Notes under the pieces: generated by a model
What the model saw: only the letters and a program-made list of their open reading frames with translations
Databases searched by the model: none
Told to the model about the DNA's origin: nothing
Made by a program: the position numbers and the translations under genes
Part shown: positions 47,575 through 57,599 of the stretch, piece by piece
How positions within the stretch are numbered: position 1 is the stretch's first letter
Layout of the letters: the number at the start of each line of letters is the position of its first letter
Assembly: GCA_012934845.2 (NCBI GenBank)
Contig: WNNJ02001795.1
Coordinates: forward strand, 124,001 to 188,000
DNA length: 64,000 nucleotides
Origin: Pomphorhynchus laevis
Taxonomy: Eukaryota; Acanthocephala; Palaeacanthocephala; Echinorhynchida; Pomphorhynchidae
Direction of reading: 5' to 3'

Positions 47575-50281
47575 GATATGATGATGCTAAACCCACCACC
47601 GAAAACATTGCGAGTGGTAGTATGCCTGCTATTAGTTCCGGCAGCGGAGTGGGCAACCACCCCAATGCTGATTCCAACTAGTTGGCCGCTATTCCGACCC
47701 GCAATCAAACGCAATGGAAAGTAGTAAAGATCCGTTATTACTGATTATCTTCCAGTGGAATTCGATAGGTACTTCTGCTCTTCGTATTTTATCTGGTCGA
47801 AATACAGATGCAATAGTCCTTCAGGAAGCTAGATCGATCCGGTCTCCCCGAGGAATTACTCGATTCATACCTAAGCACATATCTTCCCACTTTACTCCGT
47901 ACATAACTCCGCCTTACTCATCTTAATCTCAAGGTCTTCTAACCTTAGTTAAGAGCCACTTAAGGTCCTCCCACTTATTGAATTACATTTGCCCAGCTCT
48001 GTAATGTTTAGCGATAACACTTTGTAAGGACTGTAAACGCATCAGTATATCCAATATATAGTTGAATAGGGAGATTCACAAGAACCGTAACCTCCGGGTC
48101 AATTATTGAGTATCGGCTTCGACATGTTACTAGGCGATTTCAAGGAAGTGCTGGTCGTTGAATTAAATCCACACTCCGCAGAGCTAGGAACGAATATCTT
48201 ATATATAAACCACCGTTCTCTTTCTTTCGTTACACAACTAATAATTCTCTCGTCGACATTTTACTGCTACATGAGAAGTATCTGCTAAAGCCCATCTGTA
48301 TCGAGCAGTCGCGCCAACAACTCTCCACCTCGCATGGTCTTCTTCGTTGGTGGCTATATGATAATACGCTGCTAAGGAGGAGATTCCACTTTGATCCAAT
48401 CAGAGTGATTCTCTTTCAAGCCGCTACCGGACTCTTCTTTTTAGGCAATGTGATTTTGTCCCGATTTAATTCCTACCTTTCTTCGCCATCTACGAAGATC
48501 ATTTCGACTACCTTTAATGGTCTCATTTGCAATCCCACTCAGACAAAGCTCAAGGTTCTGCAAAAATGTTAAACTTTCCTAATCTATCTGTTTCTTTCAG
48601 ACAGGCTCTCTAAATAATAGTGGAGTTCTAGGTATAGGCTCCAACTGAGCGGATATATGGAGAAAGTATTGTTCGTCTTAACCCTTCTCAGTCTTTTTAA
48701 AATATTCAAGAAGGAGAAGTTTGTTAGCTGGAAGGAGAGGGCATAAGGTTGGGTTGGTAACATCGGCCTTGATAAAGTTTTGGAGGAGTCGTTATCTCTA
48801 CACAATTAAGAAACCGTGCCTTTACCCAAACAATCCCTACCTGGGGCGGTTTCATGAGCGAGGACATCTCCACTACAGATATTCTTAACTCCTGGGTCCG
48901 CTTTCAGGAACCTTCAAAACCCGTGCGCCACTCTCAACTCGCGTCTGTCAGTTTTTGACAAACAGTCAGGAAGGATGCCGCCATCACAATGCTATTAGCT
49001 AAACTATCCGAAATTGCATGAATTAAAGTCAGTCGAAGATTGTTATTACCAAAACGTAATCCAGTATAATATCCTAAAAATCTATGGCCTATTTCAATCC
49101 AAAATCCCCTCATATCCATTTACGAAAATGCCTTGCTCGTAAAATCTGCGGATATTGAAGTAGGTGCAATTTAATCTCATTTGCTCGCTCCGTATATTCA
49201 GCTATCGGTGCAACGCATGAGTGTTATCTAAAAACAGTCATCAGCTGGATGTAGTAGTCTTTCTTGACTTATCTGCTGCTTTTGACCGCATATCCATTCT
49301 TTTTCTTATCTCTTCTCTTAAATCCTTCGGATTGCCTGCGAGAATTGTTAACAGGATGTTGATTTTGCTGTATACTATTTAATTATTTTATAAAGATGAC
49401 ATGATGTTTGTCGGTTCTATCCAGTTACAGGTTGCATCATGGCTCCTCACTTTCTCCTATTTTATTTTTTGCTGCATCAATTGTTCTGTTTAAACATTTT
49501 ATAAGTTGGTATAAGCTGATGATACCACAACCTTGTTATTGGGACGCAGATGCAAAGATGTAGTCTAGGACATCAGCCGTTTTTTCATTAGATTAAAAGA
49601 TCATTTATCCCCATCCTATATTCTTCTCAACTCCTCTAAATCGTGGGTGATTGTTTTCCATGGCTCCTCTTTAACAAAGAAAATGCTTAAGAGACTAGCT
49701 CTCATTTCTCTACTATTTTTAATATTCAACCACTCCCAGTCTCTACACATCGAGTAAGATACCTTATGTTCACCATAATGGTAAGATAGACTGATAGATC
49801 AAACTTGAATATATTCAAGAGTTCCTGAAGTGAGCTAGGTGGATCATAAAACGAGTCCAACGTATGCTTAAGAAAGAGCTTTCAGGTGTGCTTATGGTGT
49901 ATCTGGGTTACGTCGGAATTAGTCTCATTTTCAAGAGGACGTCTCCAGAGCAAAGATTTAAATTTTTGAAGTTTCTTATAATGAAAATACCTACTATCGT
50001 GAGATGGGATTGCTCTCTTAGGTGTGTTAAAGACCATGAGTGGATCAACCGTAGAGCTGTGCGTTGGTGTTTGGTGGTTGTTACCTGATCCCACTGTGAT
50101 CCAAATAAAGTGTTTGAATCACAGCTCTGTGTTAGATCCGACTAACAGAGAGAGGCTAATGAAGACGATAATCGAATATTTTAATGTATTATACACTCGA
50201 CCGTTTATTTTAATTTAATTTACCGCTGTATATATTTCAAAAAACCTTATTATTATGATTATTATAAATCACAACATCGCT

Positions 50282-50354
50282 GCCTCTATAGCTCAGTGGT
50301 TAGAGCACTGCTCTCGTAAAGCAGGGGTCGAGAGTTCGAGTCTCTCTGGGGGCT
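50282..50354 (+). tRNA. tRNA-Thr (anticodon CGT)
   Basis: 73 nt with all four arms. The acceptor stem is GCCTCTA with TGGGGGC (G-U pairs included) plus discriminator T. The D arm is GCTC/GAGC. The anticodon stem CTGCT/AGCAG carries loop CTCGTAA (anticodon CGT, reads ACG). The T arm GAGAG/CTCTC has loop TTCGAGT. The A box (TAGCTCAGTGG) and B box (AGTTCGAGTCT) are present. A T-run follows at about 50397. The sequence is very close to animal tRNA-Thr(CGT) and looks functional. Its 5' side is LINE B. Confidence 0.93.
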
Positions 50355-50584
50355 CCTAATCAAGTAACGATTTGCGGTTGTACATTATCATGAATTTCTT
50401 TTTAAAAAAATAAATTTTTCTTTAAAAAATAAATTATGACATGTTTATTAAGATAAAAAAACGGATTAAAGCGCAAATGATAATTGAAAACATTTGTTTG
50501 CTACCATTAATATTATTAGAAATAAAAATTTTAATTTTTAAATTAAAAACATTTGTGCGAAATAAATATGAATTAAATAATCAG

Positions 50585-51985
50585 GTAGTTGCCTATGAAG
50601 GGACCTCTAGCTGAGTCCAAAAATGGATGCTGTATTCTATCGTTGCACGGCTGCGCTGATTCGTTGCATGAACCAGCTGAATGCGCGTTTATCATCGGTT
50701 GTCCGCTTCAACCTTGAACCAAACTGCCTTAAAAACGCAGATGCGCTGGGACCGACCGCGCCAAGTGTCTCGATGGCGATGGGAGCGGACAATTACTGTC
50801 GATCCTCGAAGCAGCTGTATTTGGTTCGTTTGAGCTGCTCCGCGTAGGCTGCAACAGCGCTAGCAGAAGACACCGCATTGCGACATGAACGGCCAGGGTG
50901 TTCGTGCAAGTGAAATCCTAAACAAGTATACGGCCAACTTATCATGGCATAAGAGTCGCACCATCGGATCGTTTGCCATCGTCTCGCGCTAAGCCCGCCG
51001 GTTCGAGTCTGGATGGCGATTCTGAGGCAGCGAGAGTCATTCTCAAAATCTCGTTGACCGCAACATGTCTATGGGGACGAGACGTTATCCTGTTGCAGTC
51101 TAAGACATGAGCACTGTTCAGCGGGATTGACACTCCGCAGATACACCGATGCCGTTGAAAGCATTGAACCCCGAGCCTTAACGCTACGGCGATATATATA
51201 GATCCGTCATCAAGTCGTGTGTCGACGCATGTGATCGGCAGTGCTTTAAGGAACTCCTCGGACCACTTCGATGCTACTGCGATGAGTCGGGCTCGACATT
51301 CAGTTGTCCGTACTTCGTCAAGAAGTCTTCGTTGGCACGCTTCGTAGTGTTCGGCCATCCATCGTTTTTGAGATATTTGATCTGATGAAATGGTCGTTCG
51401 ATATTCCGTGTTCCATTGATTTGTTGTATTTTCCCAGTATGGTTCTGAAGAGCGCAGGGTTCACGGCGGACAGTTCTGTAGTAGTATCTTCTTCAGTTTT
51501 ATTATGTCCTTGATAGATGAACTGAACGCAGGAAGGGCAGCTTTCAATGCTTGGCAAACACCGAGACCTCCAAGACGGATCGGTAAGGTCGCTTGCCTCC
51601 AGACTTCATTGGGTAGTGGCACATTTAGTATTTCGTTCAATATTCTTCGAACTTCAGTATCGAAATTTGAAGCATTTCACTTCCGTAAAAGGGGTACGTC
51701 GAAGAAGGAAGTCAATCTTTGGCATGCTGACTGAGCTACTCAAAATCAAGAAAGCGTCGTGAGCGCTAAATTCGGTCAACCGGATGCCGGCGTTATGAAG
51801 CTCGTTCACTGCGCAGTTAATGCGTTGTCGATGCTTGCTTCCCACCAAGCGGCGCACCCAGAAGCTGTGCGTCTTCAAGTGTGATAATCTTGCACTCTGT
51901 TAGCTTGCACGCGATAGCTTGGCTCACATTCCTGCTTTCGGGGATCACCTCGCACTTTTAGAAATTTAATTGTAATCCAAAATTT
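50585..51985 (-). mobile_element. REL-endonuclease LINE family Y, 3' segment
   Basis: The - strand encodes, from 51985 down: LNF.KCEV, LLGAPLGGKQASTTH, SAHDAFLILSSSVSMPKIDF (RT thumb side); then ALRLGVQCFQRHRCICGVSI, SAHVLDCN, RPHRHVAVNEILR and PSRLEPAGLARDDGKRSDGA (Cys/His knuckle and the start of the REL nuclease, with the Asp of the RPD-like motif); then a C-terminal APIAIETLGAVGPSASAFLR ending near 50590. The motifs match a LINE type I remember from crustaceans, molluscs and cnidarians (LEPSGLYRSDGKRPDGA). A few frame changes and stops are present. Confidence 0.75.
51639..51985 (-). repeat. Inverted copy of 53614-53960 (about 347 bp)
   Basis: The reverse complement of 53614-53960 differs at only about 3% of positions. 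It runs from GGATTACAATTAAATTTC to GAAGTTCGAAGAATATTGA. The matched sequence is the RT stretch just after motif C of family Y. Confidence 0.85.
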
Positions 51986-52119
51986 GAATAGTTCAAATTT
52001 TCTTGATTATAACTACATACAAATATATACAATATATAAATACATACAATATAAAAATCTGTCTGCACGTGACATACAACTGACGTATACAACTATACGT
52101 ATACAACTGACGAATATCC

Positions 52120-53960
52120 CATTACAATATGCCACATAACTCAATAGCACCGGAAAGACTAATCAACAACAATACCGACACTAATACGCACACAATAAGC
52201 CATGGGAGAGTACAATGTTCAATTTGTCGCAGGCTCTTCGTCACTAACGCTTCCGGAATGATAAGAAAACTTGGTCCAATACCAGGTTGTTGCGGTTCTG
52301 AACTTCCGCTGCCAATATTCCAGACAACATTCACCCGTTTAGATCTATCCGTGAGCCTGCCGTGACCACAAGCAAAAAGTCCGAGCGCTCTTTTTGCACT
52401 AAACTTTTATTTGGGAATTTTCGTGTCATCCGTCGTATTCCGCGCGACGTTATTCCGTCGGCGTGGTGATCTACTCAGCTTTCCTAAAATTGTGCTTCGT
52501 GTGCCTCAGCAGAATCAGAAGAGTACGTGCTCTCATCCCTCTCTATCTTAAAGGATTCGAGCTGCATGCGCCCGCCACCAATTCCCTGCTGTGGGTAGTC
52601 TGGAGAAACATAACCGATGCAACATCACAAAGAATAAATCCTCCGTGGATCAACTACGCCGAAAGATTTCTGAAAAAAAAATGAGGACGTCGATACCTGC
52701 GGCGTTGTTCGTACTGTACGCAGGGACTCGGGCCTCCTATCTTGTGATGAAAACTCACCTACAACTCTACAGGCTAAGCGTCCCCGAGAAGAGTATCTAC
52801 CGATTGCCCACTTTTGTTGCGTTACCCTTCCGATTGATGCCATGTTGTTATCGCTGCATCTTTACTGTGCTCTTTACAGTCTTTCTCGCCATCGTCCACG
52901 GGTGGCCCTAATGGCTTAAGCCCAATGCACCTACAAGATCTCACAGAATTTTCTTCAGGAGCATCAGCAAGCCACTTGGTCACGGCTTTAACGAATCTAA
53001 TGACAGTTCTTCTGGGGAGAACGGTACCGGATAACGTTGCTAATATTTTATGCGGCTGAAATTTACTAGACTTTCTAAAGAAAGATGGTGGTATCCTTCC
53101 AATCGACGTTGGATTTACAATTCGCCGCACTGCTTCTAAACTGGCATGTCAATTCGCATCCGGTCCGCTCTCTGATCATTTTCTCCCTATACAGCTGGGC
53201 GTCGGTACTCCGCGTAGAATCGAAGCATCAATACATGTATCTCGCGTGTTCATTCATGACATGGCTAGTTGTAACCACAGTATGGTAAAACTCGACTACT
53301 ACAACGCGCTTAACTGATTGAGCAGAGATGCAATCCTGCGCTGCGTTTCTCGCGAAATAATGCATATTTTACCGTTTGTTCGACCTTGTAACAACCGCCA
53401 GAGTGAGCTTCTATTCTGCAACAAACGTATCCTCTCGGCTGAAGACGTTCAGCAGGGAGACCCATTAAGCCTGTACTATTTTGCCTCACCGTAATAGCTT
53501 GGCACATGGCTTAAAATTCAATCGGAACCTATGGTACCTCGACGACTGCGTCCTGGCGATACGGTGGATGACATTCTGGCCGATATCCACAAAATTCAGG
53601 CTGACGGAGCCGAAATTGGATTACAATTAAATTTCCAAAAGTGCGAGGTGATCCCCGAAAGCAGGAATGTGAGCCAAGCTATCGCATGCAAGCTAACAGG
53701 GTGCAAGATTATCACACTTGAAGACGCACAGCTTCTGGGTGCGCCGCTTGGAGGGAAGCAAGCATCGACAACGCATTAACTGCGCAGTGAACGAGCTTCA
53801 TAACGCCGGAATCCGGTTGACCGAATTTACCGCTCACGACGCTTTCTTGATTTTGAGTAGCTCAGTCAGCATGCCAAAGATTGGCTTCCTTCTTCGATGT
53901 ACCCCTGTTACGGAAGTGAAATGCTTCAAATTTCGACACTGAAGTTCGAAGAATATTGAT
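52120..53960 (+). mobile_element. REL-endonuclease LINE family Y, 5' segment in opposite orientation
   Basis: Starts near ATGCCACATAAC (52129). An N-terminal zinc-finger-like VQCSICRRLFVTNASGMIRK lies at 52216-52280. RT fingers follow as KKDGGILPIDVGFTIRRTAS near 53080, then FLPIQLGVGTPRRIEASIHV, motif A VKLDYYNALN, motif B VQQGDPLS near 53450, and motif C WYLDDCVL near 53530. It stops abruptly at 53960 in the RT thumb. Several stops and frame changes are present. It may be the inverted 5' part of the element at 50585-51985. Confidence 0.72.
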
Positions 53961-54021
53961 ATTATTTAGATTTATTGCAATAAAAATATTAAAATTTATT
54001 AAAAACAAACAAAGTATGCAT

Positions 54022-54368
54022 CTCTATACACCATGACTCCATAAACCTTTTTCGCACTTTAAGATTCGAACCTACGTTCTCTCGATTGGTGGGTATTCGC
54101 CTTACCGACTAAGCTAACTATCCAGTACAGCTAGAAATTCTTCAGTATATGAAACCTTCAATGCAATGCATTCCTAAAACCGCAATTCCCGAGATACATT
54201 TTAAGCATTATTTCTTTATATTAAACACTGATGTGATCAGGATATCATTGAATCAGTGCTGGTAATCTGTTAATTGATTCTTTCATTTATTTTATTAATT
54301 ATGCTAGATCATAGAAGGTGATTTCTCAGCAGAAATCCCCTAAATTTTAATTCCTTCATTACTTGCAA
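54022..54368 (-). mobile_element. tRNA-derived SINE, unit 1
   Basis: The - strand tRNA-like head (about 54125-54050) has A-box-like TTAGCTTAGTCGGTAAGG and B box GGTTCGAATCT. A body of about 280 bp continues toward 54368 (CAATGCAATGCATTCCTAAA, then TTAAGCATTATTTCTTTATA on the + strand). The whole unit is repeated directly afterwards with a 347-bp period, counted from CTCTATACACCATGA to CTCTATACACCATGA. Confidence 0.65.
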
Positions 54369-54800
54369 CTCTATACACCATGATTCACAACATGTAAGAT
54401 TCTTTGCCTGACGACATTTTATTGTTTCGTCCAATACTGTCGTGCAATGGTACAACCGGAATTATAGGAAAGCTATTTACCTCTGTATTTTTATTTAACA
54501 CTATTTGCACTTTCAGATTCGAACCTAGGTGATCTCGAACAGTGGGTCAACACCTATCGACTAGGATGACCATCCAGTATATCTAAAAATTCTCTAGTAT
54601 ATAAAACATTCAATGTAATGAATTTATGAAACCGGATTTTCCGAGTTGCATTCAAAGCATTATTTCTTTATATTTAATACTGATCTGGTCATAAGATCAT
54701 AGAATCGGTGATGGTGATCATTTGATGGATTCTTTCATTTATATTATTAATTTTGTTAGATTACACAAGTTAACTTCGCAGCAAAAACCAGTCATTGTAT
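54369..54800 (-). mobile_element. tRNA-derived SINE, unit 2 (tandem)
   Basis: Same layout as unit 1: A-box-like TCATCCTAGTCGATAGG, B box GGTTCGAATCT near 54520, then the matching body (AAAGCATTATTTCTTTATAT, GATTCTTTCATTTAT). The two units are roughly 75-80% alike, so the duplication is old. A short third start (CTATATACTCATT) follows near 54803. Confidence 0.6.
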
Positions 54801-55475
54801 AGGTCTATATACTCATTAAATATCTTATATATAGTCATTAAATATTTTTTTTCGTTTAACAAAAGTCATTACTCACATGCTATTGACTGCAATCCAATGA
54901 TTATCAGCAACATCAATCGTGGATTGAATCTTGGTAGCAGAACTATCCCAACAATCATAATCAAAACCGCTACGTTTAAAATTGTACCAAGCAAAGCGAA
55001 AGTTATCGGCTGTTTAATATAACCTAAAACAGCAAAATCCATTGGAAATATACATTTATTTCTTCTTGTAGTTAAATAGGTTTACAGAAACGAAGAAATT
55101 AGTTTTATTTTAAAAATTCACAAAAAAATTCGATTGCGACTGCTATGATCTTTAGCAAAATTATAAACAGTTTATTCGCGTCTTGTTGTTTGTTTGGTCT
55201 AAGAAACCGTTTTGAAAATTTGTTATTTCACAAAATACTATGTAATGAAAGGCTTTTAATCTATAAATATTTTTTGGAGAAATCAGATAAAGTAATAATT
55301 TATTTTTATTATTTTAAAGTAAAAATATTTGTATACGAACGGTTTACAATGTAGAATCAAAAATGTAAAAATACGCATATGTGATTGTTATGCAAATTTG
55401 CCGTAAATTTAAAATTAAATAACTATTTTGCTTAAATATTTGAATTATAATAAAAAATGGTTTATTGCAAAAAGT

Positions 55476-55690
55476 CGAGGAAACAGGAATGTTTATTTAA
55501 TTACAAAAATCCAATATTTCGACGGCACTACCACACGTCATCTGTAGGGTTGTATGTATTAATCTCTCAAACTCTTGTTGACTTAAAAAAGTTTGAGAGA
55601 TTAACACATGCAACCCTGAAAATGACGTGCCGTAGTGACGTCGAAATATTGGATTTTTGTAATTAAATAAACATTCCTGTTTCCTCGCCT
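55476..55690. repeat. Foldback palindrome with two divergent hammerhead-like motifs
   Basis: The arms are about 105 bp each and around 92% complementary, sharing CGAGGAAACAGGAATGTTTA, then TTACAAAAATCCAATATTTC, then TTAATCTCTCAAACT. Right arm on +: CTGAAAATGACGTGCCGTAG then TGACGTCGAAATATTGG. Left arm on -: CTACAGATGACGTGTGGTAG then TGCCGTCGAAATATTGG. Nothing is encoded between them. Confidence 0.8.
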
Positions 55691-55892
55691 TCTTGTAATA
55701 ATTCGGATTGGAAATCAATTTTCTCCAAAAAATGGTTTGTACTCATCAGAACAATTTGGCTTTTCGAAATTATATTCTTAATCATAATCTTGTCTAAACC
55801 TAAAAATTTCAAGCAATATTTGATTATATGAGTTAAATTATTTAATTTTAAATTTTATTTAAAAATTGTTTTAGTACTTTAACTATATATTA

Positions 55893-57217
55893 TTACAGGA
55901 ACGAAGAGGAACATATCCTTTATTTGATTAAAATTCTATATTTCGATAGCTCCTGCTATCATCATCAGGATTACAAAAAAATGTTTCACAATTTGTTTCC
56001 CCCGTGTTTCCAACATTTATACAAAAATACAAGCATTGATGTGCCCCGCATTTCTACTTAAAAGAGAAAGAAAATACCGAGAAACAAAACAATCAAAAAA
56101 TAAAATTTTACACATATTTTAAATGGTGCGTTTCTTCTGAATTCTTCTCGAATTCAATGGTACGTTTCTTCTGAATCTAATGTAGGTATACCTTTTCTCG
56201 ATGTATTGGTTAAGCGGCTTAATTCTTCTATACTTCAAACATGTGTTTTTCAAAAATTTGGTACAAGGCCAGATATTGTTTCTTGGACTTCAAACGTTCC
56301 TACTAATTGGCTGATTTCCGCTGCTACGTCACATCACCTACGTTGCAGGCTTATCTGTTCTAACTATCAAAAAATAGTTGTATTAATAAAGTGCACATTT
56401 TTAACAGAAAATTACCTAAACTTAACAACATTTTTAATCCTAAACCAGATTTTAACAAAGATGCTATTGTTTATAAAATACCTTGTAAAGAATGTGCTCA
56501 GGTATATGTTGGTCAAACGGGTCAGAGTTTGGTAAAGCGTATTAAACAACATAATTATAATGTACGTAAAGGGATCAATTCTAATGCTGTGGCCCAGCAT
56601 TTTGTGAGTTTGAATCATTCCGTTAATTTTGAAAATGCATCTATTTTATCATTTGAAAGTAACTTGTTATCTCACAGTATTCACGAAGCGTATTTTTTAA
56701 ATGAACCTAATTTAATGCTTAATAATAAATCCGATTACAACCTTAAATTAAATTATAATTAATTATTCCAATATTTAATTATTTTAATTTTTTCAATTCG
56801 TTTGTGTTTTTTAATTATATTATTATTTTATTCTGGTTTAGATTAAATTATAATTTATTACTCCACTTTTACATTATTTTTATTATTTAATTCGTATGTT
56901 TTTTTTGTCACTTATGTTATAATTTTAATTTTATTTTGTTTTATGATTCGGTTTTTTTCTTTCTTTTTGTTGTTTTTAAAATGTGTGTAAAATTTTAGTG
57001 TATGATTGTTTTGTTTCTCGGTATTTTCTTTCTCTTTTAAGTAGAAATGCGGGGCACATCAATGCTTGTATTTTTGTATAAATGTTGGAAACACGGGGGA
57101 AACAAATTGTGAAACATTTTTTTTTCTAATCCTGATGATGATAGCAGGAGCTATCTAAATATAGAATTTTTATCAAATAACGGATATTTTCTTCTTCGTT
57201 CCTACAATAATATATAT
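55893..57217 (+). mobile_element. Canonical Penelope-like element, 5'-deleted, with inverted end repeats
   Basis: Inverted arms of about 215 bp (55893-56110 and 56985-57217) share ACAAATTGTGAAACATTTTT, GTTTCCCCCGTGTTTCCAAC and TTGATGTGCCCCGCATTTCT or their complements. Between them are a thumb/connection fragment (56185-56400: VKRLNSSILQTCVFQKFGTR, SWTSNVPTNW) and a GIY-YIG endonuclease (56391-56762). Most of the RT is gone. Each arm carries a hammerhead-like motif (CTGATGATGATAGCAGGAGC, then TATCGAAATA) reading outward. Confidence 0.82.
56391..56762 (+). CDS. GIY-YIG endonuclease domain of a PLE
   Basis: VYKIPCKECAQVYVGQTGQS holds the CxxC-VYVGQT form of the GIY-YIG motif found in canonical PLEs. 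It is followed by the conserved Arg/His helix LVKRIKQHNYNVRKGINSNA, then VAQHFVSLNHSVNFENASIL and HEAYFLNEPNLMLNNKSDYN with the late Glu. The domain ends at a natural stop 30 residues later. It nicks DNA to prime reverse transcription. The RT part upstream is in a different frame and mostly absent. Confidence 0.85.
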   Translation: MHIFNRKLPKLNNIFNPKPDFNKDAIVYKIPCKECAQVYVGQTGQSLVKRIKQHNYNVRKGINSNAVAQHFVSLNHSVNFENASILSFESNLLSHSIHEAYFLNEPNLMLNNKSDYNLKLNYN

Positions 57218-57489
57218 TTGAAATAACAGAAGATTGTGGGTTTAGTATTTATTACCAGTACTTTAACTAATTTCTCCAACAAAATATTTCTAAATTAAAA
57301 GCTTATCATTACATAGTATTTTGTGGAATAAAAGAAATTTCAAAACGGTTTCTCGCATCAAACACACAAGACCCGTTTATTCAAAGACAAAAGCTTAAGT
57401 TTGCCATTTTTATACAAAATACTCACATTTCTGCCATTGTATAAATGGCAAACTTGAAGCTTTTGTATTTGAATAAACGTTTGTACTAT

Positions 57490-57545
57490 TCCTGAAGATC
57501 ACAGCAGTATCAATCGAAATATTGTGTCAATGTTAGGAATAAAAC
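57490..57545 (+). promoter_or_regulatory. Hammerhead-like motif with stems I and III
   Basis: TATTCCTGAAGATCACAGCA, then GTATCAATCGAAATATTG, then TGTCAATGTTAGGAATA. CTGAAGA and GAAA are present. ATATTG pairs with CAATGT (one G-U) as stem III, and TATTC pairs with GAATA as stem I. Stem II is weak. This is the only instance where I can pair both stems I and III. Confidence 0.4.
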
Positions 57546-57599
57546 TAATTTCCTCGTTTCTGTAAATTTGTAGATAGAAATTCATGTGTGCATTTTGAA

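Larger units (their letters stand above)
43201..50260 (+). mobile_element. I/Jockey-type LINE copy B, split by a Ty3/gypsy element
   Basis: Begins at the ATGACC shared with copy A. ORF1 starts MTIIKNMSNMQSLCSKPRKF and has Cys/His knuckle remains up to KCPNSGLDHP, then a frame at 43514-43700. After the gypsy insertion come the endonuclease start IIFQWNSIGTSALRILSGRN near 47735 with QEARS (catalytic Asn and Glu), the RT motif A VVVFLDLSAAFDRIS near 49255, the motif C region SADDTTTLLLGR near 49515, and the C-terminal GISLIFKRTSPEQRFKFLKF near 49920 that also ends copy A. Many breaks, so dead. The end at ATTATAAATC lies 10-20 bp before the tRNA gene. Confidence 0.75.
55070..57580. repeat. Nested inverted repeats around a PLE fragment
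   Basis: The outer arms run about 55070-55310 and 57255-57580 (for example TTTACAGAAACGAAGAAATT against AATTTCCTCGTTTCTGTAAA, and CACAAAATACTATGTAATGA against its complement). Inside lie a compact palindrome at 55476-55690 and an inner pair of arms at 55893-56110 and 56985-57217 that flank the PLE coding fragment. Another short hairpin (GTTTATTCAAAGACAAAAGC near 57372 against 57437-57480) sits in the right outer arm. Three layers of inverted repeats thus share one centre region. Confidence 0.7.

Noticed and set aside
52129-53130. Cluster of small host genes on both strands
   Set aside because: All frames in the RT orientation fit pieces of one decayed REL LINE. The opposite-strand frames are shadows.
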